DNA of 64,000 nucleotides from Rhynchopus sp. YZ270_cl-10 (taxonomy: Eukaryota; Euglenozoa; Diplonemea; Diplonemida; Diplonemidae): assembly GCA_964035575.1 (NCBI GenBank), contig OZ037851.1, positions 1,054,001 through 1,118,000 on the forward strand, written 5' to 3'. The notes below the pieces were generated by a model that saw only the letters and a program-made list of their open reading frames with translations, was not told the origin of the DNA and made no database searches. A program made the position numbers and the translations under genes. Positions 20,321-30,939 of the stretch are shown piece after piece. Within the stretch, counting starts at the first letter, position 1, and every line of letters begins with the position of its first letter.

Positions 20321-20412
20321 GTTCTCCAAAGGAGACTTTGCTTAAAGGCGTAACTTTTATCGTTAAAGAATTCTCGCTTTTCCGCAAACACATTACTCAC
20401 GGAGACCTCCAG
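20321..20412 (+). CDS. Candidate isolated exon (unknown protein)
   Basis: Between a T-rich tract ending CCAAAG and a GTATGC donor lies an open stretch reading ETLLKGVTFIVKEFSLFRKH then ITHGDLQ. Composition is coding-like and the donor matches the consensus of verified introns here. The acceptor is AAAG rather than CAG. Partner exons were not found. It may be a remnant. Confidence 0.3.
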
Positions 20413-20536
20413 GTATGCTTTGTGTCCACAGTGGCATTTGCACTCCCAATTTCTATTAATCTTTCCCCCCCAAGAAATGACTAAGGAAGGCGCGGTCTGG
20501 TGGCTGCTAATCTAAAACCCTTTTTTTTTTTTTGCA

Positions 20537-20620
20537 GATGTAAACCACGAAATTGTAGGACTGCATGGTTTGGGTGTCCACCCTCCGGTACAGCCGGTCA
20601 TGTGGGCTTTGTATTTCAAC
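20537..20620 (+). repeat. Module C (longer copy, variant end)
   Basis: ATGTAAACCACGAAATTGTA, GGACTGCATGGTTTGGGTGT, CCACCCTCCGGTACAGCCGG, then GGGCTTTGTATTTCAAC. Confidence 0.85.
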
Positions 20621-21034
20621 TCTACTTATTTTTTTTTACTGCACTGTTTTCACGACGCATCCACACAGTGATCAACTTCACATTAGTTTTAAAAACAGGG
20701 CTAAGGAGATGAGATGAAAGGGGTGGAGGGGGGGTTATGGGTGAATATATTGGGGGGGGGGGGGGGTAATTATGCACGTTTGTTTTCTCTCCTTCTCTCT
20801 TTTTATTTATACCCCCTCTCCATTCACTTCTCCTCCCCCCCCACCACCACATCGACAAAAAAAGAGTGTAAATTTGTTGTGACAATCTATGCTTTTCATA
20901 TTTTTAAAGACAAAAAATACATTTAAACGGCCAAAAAAAAGCAAAAAAGGGGCTTGAAAAACACTGGACATTTTTAAATTTTTTTTCTAAAGGTTTTTAA
21001 TTCTACCTCATTTATCACAAAGGTGGACACTCTC

Positions 21035-21086
21035 TCCCAATCCTTTTCCCCCTCCTCCCTCCTCCCTCCTCCCCTCTCCCCCAATC
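21035..21086 (+). promoter_or_regulatory. C/T-rich tract before the start at 21087
   Basis: CCTCC and CTCCC repeats run to within a few bases of the ATG. Same position and composition as tracts before several other genes. Confidence 0.35.
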
Positions 21087-22460
21087 ATGACAAGCATGCA
21101 TGGCTCCTATCACTCCTCAATGTATCTGTCCAAGGACAAGGCGCACCCGTCTGTTCTCTCGGAGGGGATTATCAGCTCCAAAGCCATTGCCGATGAGATT
21201 GGGACCTTCAACTTCCGTCTTCCAGCGTCTTCTAAGGGAAGGGTACAAGCTGTCGTCCGCATGCCCACTTCGAGCAAGGTATCCGACGTACGAAGGGCAC
21301 TACATAGACAAGAACAGTTTGAAGAGGGGGTCGAGATGATTGAGTTTTGGACAGACACCGGCGAGCATATGGATATGAAGAAGAACATCATGCATTACTA
21401 CCCTCATGGAACCTGCACCGGCACGATTCTGATCAAAGGTGGCTTCAGAGAACTGTACATCGCCATGGCCGGAGTAGAATTCGGAATGTCCCTCCGTTAC
21501 GACGTCCATATGACCCTCACGGATGTCATCCAATGCATTCTCGTCAAACTCAAAACAATCTGCGGAGACCCCGAGCTCGTCGACCTCACCCGGGTACAAC
21601 TCTGTTTCGGAGAGAAAAAGCTTCCCATTGAACTATGCTTTACATACCCGAACTTCGCTTTATCCGAAAAAATCCGTCTTTGCGACATAAACCTCGGCAA
21701 AGAAGGCGAACCCTGCACAGTAATGTTCAAACGAAGCCGTGATGGGGTAAACGCCTTCTTTGTCCTTCCTATGTCCGGCGAGCAAAACATATACGACGTG
21801 AAGGAAATGGTCTACGTCAAGCAAAGGGAAGAAAATCTAAAACAGGGCGACACCGGATGGGTGGCGGGGGTTCTTCACCCGAAGAAGGTTCTAACCAATG
21901 CTATCGTCTGGGACGACGAGGACGAAAACGTTAGCCCATGCGGTGTACGCACTGTCTACGTATATCGCCCTGGGGATAAAGGGTACGAGGCTGCACCTGA
22001 GCTGGATTTGAACGAGACGTACCTTTCGTTTCATCCGCCACCGAGGGGTTTGCCGCAGCTGGTGAGTATACACGAGAATTATGCGATTCCACATCTCAGC
22101 GATTTAGGGATTTTGCCGGGAACGACATTGACATTGTCGTTCTTTTCTTCTTCCTTGAAGCAGTGGTCGCACAACATCGCAGCACCACAGCCGGACATCT
22201 CAGAAGATGTCTCCATCAAAATTGTTGGAGGCCCAGTCATCCGCCTCCCCGTCGTCATGGACACTCCCCTCGAGGAGCTCTATGTCACCCTCTGGCGCGC
22301 AACCGGCATGAGTCCGCATGAAACCGTCCTCCTCACAGACGAAGGCCGTCTCCTCCACAGGGCCGACAGCATGACCTCGCTCGGACTCCTTCCAGAGACG
22401 ATCCTCCTCTGCAAAACGCAGCAAGGGGGGAAAGGGGGGAAGGGTGGTGTAGAAAAATAG
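21087..22460 (+). CDS. Protein with ubiquitin-like folds (at least one C-terminal UBL domain)
   Basis: A 457-residue single-exon protein. The C-terminal 80 residues follow the ubiquitin pattern: VSIKIVGGPVIRLPVVMDTP, LEELYVTLWRATGMSPHETV, LLTDEGRLLHRADSMTSLGL, ending in LLPETILLCKT. The tail is QQGGKGGKGG, so a Gly-Gly pair follows the last strand as in ubiquitin-like modifiers, though in a repeated low-complexity form. Earlier segments (residues about 35-100, 115-185 and 195-300) have the same strand-helix rhythm and may be further, more divergent UBL folds. A role as a scaffold or adaptor fits, but no partner can be named. Confidence 0.6.
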   Translation: MTSMHGSYHSSMYLSKDKAHPSVLSEGIISSKAIADEIGTFNFRLPASSKGRVQAVVRMPTSSKVSDVRRALHRQEQFEEGVEMIEFWTDTGEHMDMKKNIMHYYPHGTCTGTILIKGGFRELYIAMAGVEFGMSLRYDVHMTLTDVIQCILVKLKTICGDPELVDLTRVQLCFGEKKLPIELCFTYPNFALSEKIRLCDINLGKEGEPCTVMFKRSRDGVNAFFVLPMSGEQNIYDVKEMVYVKQREENLKQGDTGWVAGVLHPKKVLTNAIVWDDEDENVSPCGVRTVYVYRPGDKGYEAAPELDLNETYLSFHPPPRGLPQLVSIHENYAIPHLSDLGILPGTTLTLSFFSSSLKQWSHNIAAPQPDISEDVSIKIVGGPVIRLPVVMDTPLEELYVTLWRATGMSPHETVLLTDEGRLLHRADSMTSLGLLPETILLCKTQQGGKGGKGGVEK

Positions 22461-22573
22461 ACTAATAACATTAAACCGCTCTTTACAGAGCATCTTTCTT
22501 TTTCTAAACTTGAAAATTCGTAAAAAAGAAAGGGGCTTTTTAAAATTTTTTAGACATATTCATTGATATAAAA

Positions 22574-24083
22574 ATGGTCTTAAGCATGTCATCAGATATA
22601 CACAAAATGCCCGATACAATAGAGGTACGCAGTGGGGAACGTGTACGCCATGCGTATGCCCCTCCGATGTACACCCTTACCGACACATCGTTGCCCTATC
22701 CTAATGCTGCACTATCCACTCAACAACGTGGCAGCGTGCCGGTACACCCTGCACATCAGTACCAACGTGCCCCACCCCTGCAGGCATACCACAGCCCAGG
22801 AGGTGCCCACAGCCCAGGAGGGGCTCCTGCACCTCTCAGCGCAGTGACGCCACGTTCTCCGCAGTTTCCTCCAGCTTACGGAGCGTCACCACACAGACAG
22901 CCTGTGGGTGTGCATGCACGGAGTTATGCTGAGTCGCCCCGTTCCCCTAACTGGAAGGGGATGAGGCGGAGGGAGGTGGGGACGCAAGATATGGATCCGT
23001 TGGAGACGGGGCGCGATACGGTGACACAGCGGGAGTTGGAGAGGGGGAAGATGTACACGGTGACGGGGAACCATTATGCGGATCTGCAGAATTCGTTGGT
23101 GAGTGCGAAGTATTTGGCGTCGAAGCAGTGTCCGTGTGCATACCGGCAGCCGCCGAAGAGGGAGCCCACGCCCGAGAAGGTGGTGAAGGTGGATGCCTAC
23201 GGCGAGCCCATCCGTGACGACCTGACGTACTTCGCGACAGACGGCCTCATGGAATGCCACGCCTGCAAGGCCACTATGTTCGCAGAGTCGAAGTACTGCC
23301 AGCACTGCGCCAGCAAGGTCTTCCTCTCCTGCGCAGAATGTGGAGGGAAGACCCGCGCACCTAGCAAGCGGTGCGAGCACTGCTACCAGGAACTCGCCGT
23401 TGATGTATGCCATTTAGATGATAATTATTTTTCTTTGATAAATTGTTGGAATAGTTTCCCTATGCAAGCTCCACTTTTTTTTTAAACATGAATTAGGCAC
23501 AATCATCTTTAAAAGGGTAACTTTCTTGCCCCATAATGTCTTGCAACGAGCATTATTTCAAATTCTCTGATGAGGCCCATCTCAACATCTCACCCCCTAA
23601 CAGGACAACCGTGGCCAACTCAGCCGCCGCCACATTGCGATGCTTTCTGCCGACGGCAAAGACCCTCTGGGCAGCATGGCCCCTTTGCCGCGCACTTATG
23701 ATTTGCAGCCTAACGGCCCAAAGCAGGCGACTGTCGTTGCCCCTGATGACCCGCCTCCCCCTTTGAACCCCCTCCCACCTATGTCACCTCTGACTGAACC
23801 TCCAAAGTCGATTTTGAGTGGAGACAAGCCTACACCGCCGGAGGACACCCCTCCTGCGTCACCTCAGTCAGAGGTGCCACCGTCCCCTGCGTCGAGCCAG
23901 GCCCCTTCAGTTCAGCCTCCTTCTGGTGTGTCCGCAGGTGTAGCAAACGAGCTTGATGACGAAGGCAAGCTCTTTGACGATCACAGCGTCCGCACACAAG
24001 ACATCACAAAAGGCTCCCCAGCCTCGATGAAAAACACTGCCATCGAAACACCCAACCAAGAAATCAATTTGGATGATCTCTGA
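22574..24083 (+). CDS. Double zinc ribbon protein with disordered flanks (two exons)
   Basis: Exons 22574-23404 and 23604-24083 join in phase 0 across a 199-nt intron (GTATGC...AACAG), giving 436 residues. Residues 1-150 are Pro/Ser/Gln-rich, with SPGGAHSPGG-type repeats. Around residues 190-230 lies CPCAYRQPPKRE and a conserved-looking patch. Residues 227-275 hold two zinc ribbons, CHACKATMFAESKYCQHC and CAECGGKTRAPSKRCEHC, the CX2C...CX2C layout of double zinc ribbon (DZR) domains. Exon 2 encodes a Pro-rich acidic tail ending QEINLDDL. The spacing suggests a structural zinc module for protein or nucleic acid contacts. No precise family is claimed. Confidence 0.75.
23405..23603 (+). other. 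Intron of the double zinc ribbon gene
   Basis: 199 nt, GTATGC donor, CCCCCTAACAG acceptor. Exon junction LAVD/DNRGQL keeps the frame. Confidence 0.8.
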
Positions 24084-25915
24084 GTGGTGATTCTAGGTGG
24101 AAGGAGATGGAGGAGGAGTTGCCAGATGTTTGCACATATTTTCGCATCCTTAATGAGGTGGAATAGGGAAAAGCGACGATATTTCTTTCCCTGTTGTTGT
24201 ACTTGTCTTGTTATAAAATATACCTTTTTTTTTTGTACCTTTTAGGGGAGGGTGGGGGTGGGGGTGGGGGTTGGGATCTTCCAATTATTTTGTCTCAGTT
24301 TGGTTCTGTTTGTGGGTCTTTCTCTGTTCATTATTGTTCTGCAGGCAAAACGTGTATGATTATTAACAGCATGATCCACCCCTCCCGGACGCTTCTTTTT
24401 CAGCTTCTATTGTGATTGATGCTATGACGTTGCGCATCCGGTCTTCCATTCATTGCTCTGGCCATCATCCGAGGGCCACACGGCCCTCTGGCATTCAGGG
24501 CAGCGAGAGAGGGGGAGTGAGGGGTCAACACAACACCTATTGCACCAAGGGGAGGGAACATCATGTACCGGTGCGGCCTGCTGAGTGGGTGGGGGTGGGT
24601 GCTAGTGTAGCAGGAAAACAGTCGTTCTGGGGTGGGTGGGAAGGAGGGTGTGGGGCTGAATTCGACTGAATTGCTTGGACCTGCATTCTGCTGAACCGAC
24701 AGCCACCCAAACCTCAGTGCATCTGGTACGGTTATGAGACATGCGGTGGAGAGAAATGCGTTCAGTGTGGCTGGGGTTGGGCTGGGATGGGGTTGGGGTA
24801 GGGTTGATGCACACACAGCGGAAGGGCCATAGAGAGGGGACGAAGGATGTGGTGCACATTGGGTGGTCTACGCTGGCTTGGGCCCTCTTGGCGGAGTGAT
24901 GGGGTTGTCTGCTGGCACTGTTGGTGTCTACTTTTTTTTGGGTAATTTCTAGGCGCGGAATATGGCACTCTGTGTCTTATGTCCAACCCGTAGAAGTACC
25001 CCAATAAAACACTGTTTCTTACCACAATCCGCTCTGGTCTGATCTCATGTGACGTTTCCATGTGTTCAAACCCGCGAACATCGTTGCTTTGTATTCGTTG
25101 TTCTGCTTGAGCGATGTGGCGAAGTCTGTGTAGAACTTGGCCATCATTTGATGACATTCTCGGACATCTCTGACCTGACGAGGAATGGGTTTGTCTCTGT
25201 CCAGGGATGGGGTCGGGTTGGTACAGACCGTAGCAGGAGGCCGTGGAGAGGGATGGATGTCTGTTGTTGCTACTGCCTCTCATGCCTTGTGGGCACGAGG
25301 GAGCGAGAGGCGTGTGTTGTGAGGAAGGGACGCTAAAAGGGCACAAATCCGCGAGTAGGTTCCTTCGTTGGTGCCGAAAGCGTTGATGGCTGTGCTGGGT
25401 GTGTTGATGGGTCAGTGCGGACGTGTGAGGTGAGTTGCATGGGGGTCTGTTCTCGAAGTGAGAGAGGGGTGGAAAGTGTAGTGGAGCGTCTGGGGGTGTT
25501 TGGTGGGTTGTCATCAAGCGTGAGGAGGGTGGCCAGAGAAAGGGGTGAAGGGCAGTGGCGCTGTGTTTGAAATCTGTGTTGGGGGGGTTCCTGTGCGGAA
25601 TATTGCCAATTGCGGTGTGCCGTGTGTGGGGTTGTTGGCTTCACACCCGGTACCTTTGCCGTGTTCGGTTTTTAACCAATCGCGGAGGCAAAACACAAGC
25701 AGCTATGGGGGAATTGGGAATCCTGTTACATCACTTCTGTCAATGGCGCATTCTGGGAATGTGTTGACTGATCTGATGAACAGAATTACTGTCAGTTCCG
25801 CTGTCAAGGGGGTGGGGGGAAAATTGGGGTATTATTTGCTGTTGCGAGGACTGCGGGATGAGGGCTGAAGGCTAAGGGAGGATTTAGTGTAGTAGACCCC
25901 CGCTTTTTTTTCCAA

Positions 25916-25960
25916 GGTGCCTAAGCACAGAGAGGCTTAGGTTCATCTTATAAACTTTTC
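25916..25960 (+). repeat. Module A (close to consensus)
   Basis: GTGCCTAAGCACAGAGAGGC, then TTAGGTTCATCTTATAAACT and TTTC. Hairpin CTAAGC/GCTTAG. Confidence 0.9.
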
Positions 25961-26113
25961 ATTTTTTTTTTTTTTTTTATGTTCGGGTACAGAGATGGAG
26001 ATAGATTTGGGATTTTCAAAAAAGACCCGGTTTGACCCGGTCTGAGCTTTTTGGGGTCAAAAAAATTTTTTCGCGCTGCGCGCGAAATGACACTGGCACG
26101 TGCGACCTGGTTG

Positions 26114-26289
26114 TTACACTTCTTTGGCGGGGAACTTGCGCAACAGCGTTTGTGCCTTGATGAAGGGGATTAGGGTCCATGCTCCCCCTTTGTGCAGCAC
26201 ACCGAACTTCGCGCACTCGGCAAAAATGGATTTCTCGGCGGTCATGCCCCAAAGGTTCCTGACGAAGCCACGGTACGCAACATTTCAAA
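26114..26289 (-). pseudogene. Coding-like fragment, minus strand
   Basis: An open stretch of about 57 codons reads AYRGFVRNLWGMTAEKSIFA, then ECAKFGVLHKGGAWTLIPF, with strongly protein-like composition. The GVLHKGGAW core faintly recalls the C-terminal region of RecA-type recombinases, but this is only a resemblance by eye. It lies within the possible GACCCGG-bounded element and is treated as a fossil. Confidence 0.35.
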
Positions 26290-26334
26290 AAAAATTGCGC
26301 TTAAAATTGTACATTTTGGGGTGGGTTGTAAGCT

Positions 26335-26360
26335 TGCGCCGCAGGCGCACGGTACGCTAC
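26335..26360 (+). repeat. Repeat F, copy 1
   Basis: GCGCCGCAGGCGCACGGTAC, also at 30730 and 31110. It has a GCGCC/GGCGC mini-stem. Confidence 0.7.
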
Positions 26361-27675
26361 TTTTATTATTTCGCCATGCTGCATGCTTCCTTTTGCTTCG
26401 GCGTTTGACTAATTGAATCGCGTTCTGGCTGTGACGGGGTCACTTTGTTCATGAGGCCATTTCTGGTCACTCTCAGAGGCTCGTGCGAGGTACCAAAAAA
26501 AATCGATTTTCTCCCAAAATTGGCAAATCCCATTTTTTTTTTTTTTCCAAACCGGGTTTTTCGCCAAAATCCCATTTTTTTTTTTGACCCGGTTTTGAAA
26601 CCGGGTCAGTAGACGCACCTCCACCCCTGTTCGGGTACTTTGGATGGCTGAGGTTGGGTGACGTCGTTGGGGAAGGGGACGGGGTTAGGAGACAATGGCA
26701 ACCCACCAAAAGGGACGAACCAACACTTCTAGTTCCCACAACGGCAACAACGAGGGCATTGCTTTGGTTGTGCGGCACTTCGTGGTCCACCCTCTCATGG
26801 TTTTGAGTGACTGGGGTAGCACAGTGGGAGTGGAGAAGGTCAAGGAGGTGTTCCTGCCATGCGACGTGGTTGATACTAAGGTAGATGGGGTGATGGGCGT
26901 GATCGGGTGATGGGCGGCCGCGGTAGGCAACACTTTGCTCACAGTTGGGTGGGGAACCCTCCTGGAGACTGGGGTGGACTGTCAAATCCTTCTACACCAC
27001 ATCAAGGACTGCACGCACGCGTCTTGCCTGCATGCGGACACTACTTGATATTGGTCTCAGAGCTTCATGCAAAGGAGAGAGATACGCATTTTGCCCTGTC
27101 GCTCTTTGTAGTGGGCACAGGCGGGGAGGGTGGGGTGACTGGATGTTAGAGCCGGAGGGTCGTAGTATTGCGAGTTAGTGGGTTTTGCGGTGCGGGTCTC
27201 CGTGGATGTGCTCATGCGAGAGGGTTTTGTTGGTGGCGATGTATGGGAGGTGTGGGTTATTTACCAGCTTCTTGGTTGTTGTTTTTGCTGCGGAATGTTC
27301 TGCAAAAGGGAAGTCGATGCTGAACCTGGAGGGCTTTCGGACGTTTACCCTCTCCCTCCCCTGCTCCCCTGCTCCTCTGATCTTAATGTTCAGACCTGCG
27401 AAGATCGTTTATTCGATGTTCTGCTGTGCGAGCTTGTGGATTTGGACGTTTTCCCTCCCTCTTTTTTTCGTGTGCACACCCGTTCCGTCGGCGGCCCTTG
27501 GCTCATTGGATTCAGCAGACGCCCAGTGTTGTGTTCCAGTATACATGTTTTTCTTGAGTCTTTAATGGTATCACCCCTTCCCAGTTAGGATGGGGAAATG
27601 ACTGTGTGTCTGCTGACAGTTTCCCTGTTGGCAGCTCCCAAATGCAACACTCCGGGGTTCGATAACCCGCGGAGT

Positions 27676-27716
27676 ATCAGTGCCTGCGTCCCAGAGGCTG
27701 CACTGTCAACTTCATA
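27676..27716 (+). repeat. Module E
   Basis: TCAGTGCCTGCGTCCCAGAG, then GCTGCACTGTCAACTTCA, preceded by GGTTCGATAAC. Confidence 0.75.
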
Positions 27717-28008
27717 TCAACAACCGATTTTGTTCGAGAAAACGGAAACGCCTCTGTTGCCTTTTGCACTGCGTCCCCAGGCGTTTTTTTTGCCCTCATC
27801 GGGGTTACTTCCATTTTTCTTTGGGGATCATTTTTGGGTAGCCTCCGATATGATGGGGCTGGCTGTAGCGAAACTCCCATCATCGGCATCGATTGATGTT
27901 TTCCCCTTTCCAAGGTGACGACCAGGGGTTTCTAGATCCCCACCCTGGGGTTCTGCTTGGGTTTTTGTTTTGATTTTCGGTACATTTTGTTTTTTTTACC
28001 CTCGTGGA

Positions 28009-28221
28009 TTAACGCGCTTCGCGCGCTAGCTCCCATACTTGCTCAGGTTGAGTGAGAGACTCGAGTTCGTCATTACTTTCTGACTGAAAAACTATGGCAT
28101 GGAATAAGGTTCTGTTACAAAATATCTTCAGGATCACCTTCGGTATCGACCATTCCTCCAGTACGTCATCGATGGTGAGCACATACCGATCGCTCTGCAC
28201 CTCTGCTGGCACAGCAGGCAC
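28009..28221 (-). pseudogene. Coding-like fragment, minus strand, unknown
   Basis: 70 codons reading RYVLTIDDVLEEWSIPKVIL then KIFCNRTLFHAIVFQ. The composition is protein-like, but no family is recognised and it is isolated. It could be an exon or a decayed element gene. Confidence 0.3.
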
Positions 28222-28389
28222 AATTTCCTCTTCCCCTTACGAGTCTGTCCCTAGGCATAGTGGTCATGCGAGTCGCAACTCGCACATTCTTGCGTCCTCA
28301 AACCCGGAGACAAACTCGCAATCCGACTCGCATACTCACACTGCGTGCATGAAACCCCAATAATTTCATTCTCCGGGGTGCGATAACTC

Positions 28390-28435
28390 GTCAGTGCCTG
28401 GGTCCCAGAGGCGTTTGCACTATCAACTTCACTTT
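28390..28435 (+). repeat. Module E
   Basis: GTCAGTGCCTGGGTCCCAGA, then GGCGTTTGCACTATCAACTT and CAC, preceded by GTGCGATAAC as at 27657. Confidence 0.75.
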
Positions 28436-29140
28436 CATTCGCACATTCTCGCGCTGCGAGAATATGTGACTGACCACTCGGATCCAACTCGTTTGACCAC
28501 TATGCCTAGGGGAGGGAACACCTCATCGCCTGTGGCAACTATCCGTTTGTCTTCCGCTTTGTCCCATTGTATTCTCCAGAGGTACCATCAGCTGCACGGG
28601 AGGAGTGGGCTGCATTGCTTCCGGCTATGCGGTGCTGCTGCTGGCGGCATGCAGCTTTGTGTGCTCGGGGAGTTTGGTCACGTGGTTCACACCTGTACCA
28701 CCCTTAATCCACAATGTCGGTTGTGCCCGTATCTGATCCTTCGACCGTTGGTGTAAGGTCAGATCTCTTCTCTTCTTAGGCAGAGATAGGTCTGGGTTCC
28801 TCGATGCGGGCATAACTGGAGGTTAGCGAGACATTCTTTGGGCCTCCACCTTGCGCACGTTACTGAACAATCTGCATCGTCTGTGCAAAGCCCTTGGGAT
28901 CCAGAACCCATTTCCCGCATCTGCCATCTCCTCCTCACGGGGCCTACGGTCCATTGGCGCACCCGGACTTATAGGCTACGACTGTCGCCCAACTTTCACG
29001 TTCCCGCGCTACACCATGCTCATGCTCGAACGCTACATCGTGCCAAAATTTACTAACACCCGCTGGGGAAATGACATCATCCCTGACAACAAACTGGAAA
29101 CCCACGCAGCTGTTGCTGCGCGATAACGAATGTGATCAAG

Positions 29141-29180
29141 GTGACTAAGCACAGAGAGGCTTAGGTTCACCTACTTTTCA
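29141..29180 (+). repeat. Module A
   Basis: GTGACTAAGCACAGAGAGGC, then TTAGGTTCACCTACTTTTC, preceded by GCGATAACGAATGTGATCAA. The same upstream word occurs before the A copy at 32537. Confidence 0.9.
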
Positions 29181-29289
29181 TTCTTTGTTGCCGAAACCTA
29201 TGAACTGTTCGAGGGGTTTAAAAAAAAAAAATCCTCCAGGCCATTTTTCAGCCATAGGAGTTTTTTCAAAACCCCAGTAGAAACCCGTA

Positions 29290-29325
29290 GTGCCTAAGCA
29301 GAGGCTTAGATGTCTTACCCAACAT
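29290..29325 (+). repeat. Module A (short copy)
   Basis: GTGCCTAAGCAGAGGCTTAG, then ATGTCTTACCCAAC. Confidence 0.75.
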
Positions 29326-29663
29326 TTTTTTCTTCGGCAGAGTCGAATGATCCGCACGAGGCTGCAGCGCACAGAGGGTAGCAGACTCGCCTTGAAGGGC
29401 TGAGGTGTGGAGCCTTGCACCTCTCGGAGTTTAGCCCGTTTGCAGCTGCTACGTCGGTGTGTTGCCTGTAAGGACGTCCATGTAAATCCCTAAGAGAAAG
29501 GGCGAGGTCCAACTGTCAGTACAGCATGGGACGCCAAGAGAGAGATGTTGTGATCCCCCCTTTGCTCTCTTGTCTCGGCTATCGTTCACTAAGAGTTGGG
29601 TCAAGCGAATGGGAGTGAGTACCTGTAAGCTCACAACTCTTCAGCGGAAGGTGGGCCGCCGAC

Positions 29664-29710
29664 TGACGAGCGGCTGTGTACCGCCCTCCTTCATTAACGG
29701 TACGGGAAAG
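29664..29710 (+). repeat. Module D (divergent)
   Basis: GACGAGCGGCTGTGTACCGC, then CCTCCTTCATTAACGGTACG. Confidence 0.6.
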
Positions 29711-29926
29711 CCATTAGGTTTCTTTTTCACATCTTCTGTTTTGGCTGCAGGGTACTTGTACTTTCATCCGGGGCTGGCATCGTTCGTGGGTCAGTCGGAG
29801 GTGCCTGCATCAATAATAACTTCACTTTTTTTGCCTGTACAAAAGTAGAGCGGTGAAAATAAAATCTTATTTTCACCACCCGCTTGAAAATCCCATAGAA
29901 TTGAACTCTGCAAAAATTTTTTACAG

Positions 29927-30085
29927 GGGGTCTTTGTGGAGCCACTTTTCAAGGCAGGAGTACAAATTCACAAGTCCCTGCGAAAACGGCTAAAAACAGT
30001 GGAGATTGCACAAACTGGCAACAAAACCGAGGCAACGACACTACTCCACCAATTTATCAAAAAAAGAAAGCTTCCCTCTCGATGA
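29927..30085 (+). CDS. Candidate terminal exon (unknown protein)
   Basis: After a T-rich tract ending TTTTACAG, an open frame reads GVFVEPLFKAGVQIHKSLRK, then LKTVEIAQTGNKTEATTLLH, ending KKRKLPSR and TGA. The composition is coding-like. No upstream exon could be joined with confidence. It might belong to a decayed gene. Confidence 0.35.
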   Translation, partial: GVFVEPLFKAGVQIHKSLRKRLKTVEIAQTGNKTEATTLLHQFIKKRKLPSR

Positions 30086-30542
30086 TGGAACATTGTATTC
30101 TATGAAAACACCGCATATTACAACTCGTTGATTTTTCCAACCCTAGTGACTTAAATTCACTTGGGTTGGAAACACCAGCTCGGTGAAATAAACGCGCTAT
30201 TTTCACACCAATAAATACAGGCATGATCCTAAGATAGAGGAAAAAACCGAAATTTTCGAAGTTGTAGATAGGAAATTGTCCCGTTTTTTTTCACCCATTT
30301 TTGCTGTATTTTCCCCCATCCCCTCGCATATTTTGCATCAAATCCCCGTTTTTTGACCGCCCGCCCCCTCCCCGCTCCCACCAGTATCTTCTCTCGGCCA
30401 GTTTTGAGAAACACGTTCACTCTAGAAGGAGATCCTTAGAACAACATATCTGTGAACCTGGACACATGTAGCCTACTGGAGAGTTTCGCCGTACCAAAAA
30501 ACGTACCTGAAACAGCTGTGCACCAGGGGGTGAAAAAACAGT

Positions 30543-30880
30543 GTTTTGTGGCATTTCCGAGCCAATCCCAGGCTGTGGTGGGGGATATACGGAAAAATGG
30601 ACAAAATTTTAGTGACGTAAATTTTCACAAAATATGAACCCATACTCGTAAACAAGGGTCATTTTCAGGTTTGAAAACCCAGCTTCAGATGAAATGGTGG
30701 TGTTTTTGACACCACTGAACAGTAGGTAGCGCCGCAGGCGCACGGTGCCCAACTTTTGTCTTCTCTTTTTCCCTTTTCTCTGCGTTCTTTTGATTGTACG
30801 AGCTGATTGCTCTCCACGGTGGGGTCACATGTGTGCGCAAAAACACGCTAAAGTACCCTTACTATGAAATATGAGATACT
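30543..30880 (+). repeat. Local duplication, unit 1 (repeats G + F + L)
   Basis: Order: GCATTTCCGAGCCAATCCCA, AAATGGACAAAATTTT, AACAGTAGGTAGCGCCGCAG, then TTGCTCTCCACGGTGGGGTC and CACATGTG, ending ACTATGAAATATGAG. Unit 2 follows with the same order. Confidence 0.85.
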
Positions 30881-30939
30881 CTGCAAGCATGTTCCCAGAT
30901 CACGAAAAAAGGGAGGCGTTTTTGAGCGTTTTTGTTGAT

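Larger units (their letters stand above)
14398..21086. other. 6.7-kb gene desert rich in structured repeats
   Basis: No complete gene recognised. Long T and A runs (for example 14428-14448 and 14551-14583) alternate with A, C, D and E modules and four foldbacks, listed separately. Partial E-like words (GAGGTGTCTGTACGT, GAGGTGTCTGCACGTTG, GAGGTGCCTGCACGTTG) lie at about 14960, 17938 and 19852. One candidate coding exon is at 20321-20412. Hairpin-rich, T-separated organisation continues to the pyrimidine tract before 21087. Confidence 0.7.
26022..26606. mobile_element. Possible small broken element with GACCCGGTTT ends
   Basis: Left end GACCCGGTTTGACCCGGTC; right end GACCCGGTTTTGAAACCGGGTC-like, so inverted GACCCGGTTT words bound about 585 bp. 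The interior has coding-like scraps on the minus strand and a GC hairpin (CGCGCTGCGCGCG). The family is unknown; it looks broken. Confidence 0.4.

Noticed and set aside
24762-25517. A 251-codon minus-strand frame in the desert
   Set aside because: His/Pro/Ser/Gln-rich composition reflects the G-rich + strand. No motif, family or splice support.
26473-26985. A 170-codon minus-strand frame
   Set aside because: Low-complexity composition; it crosses the GACCCGG element boundary and T/A runs. No family.
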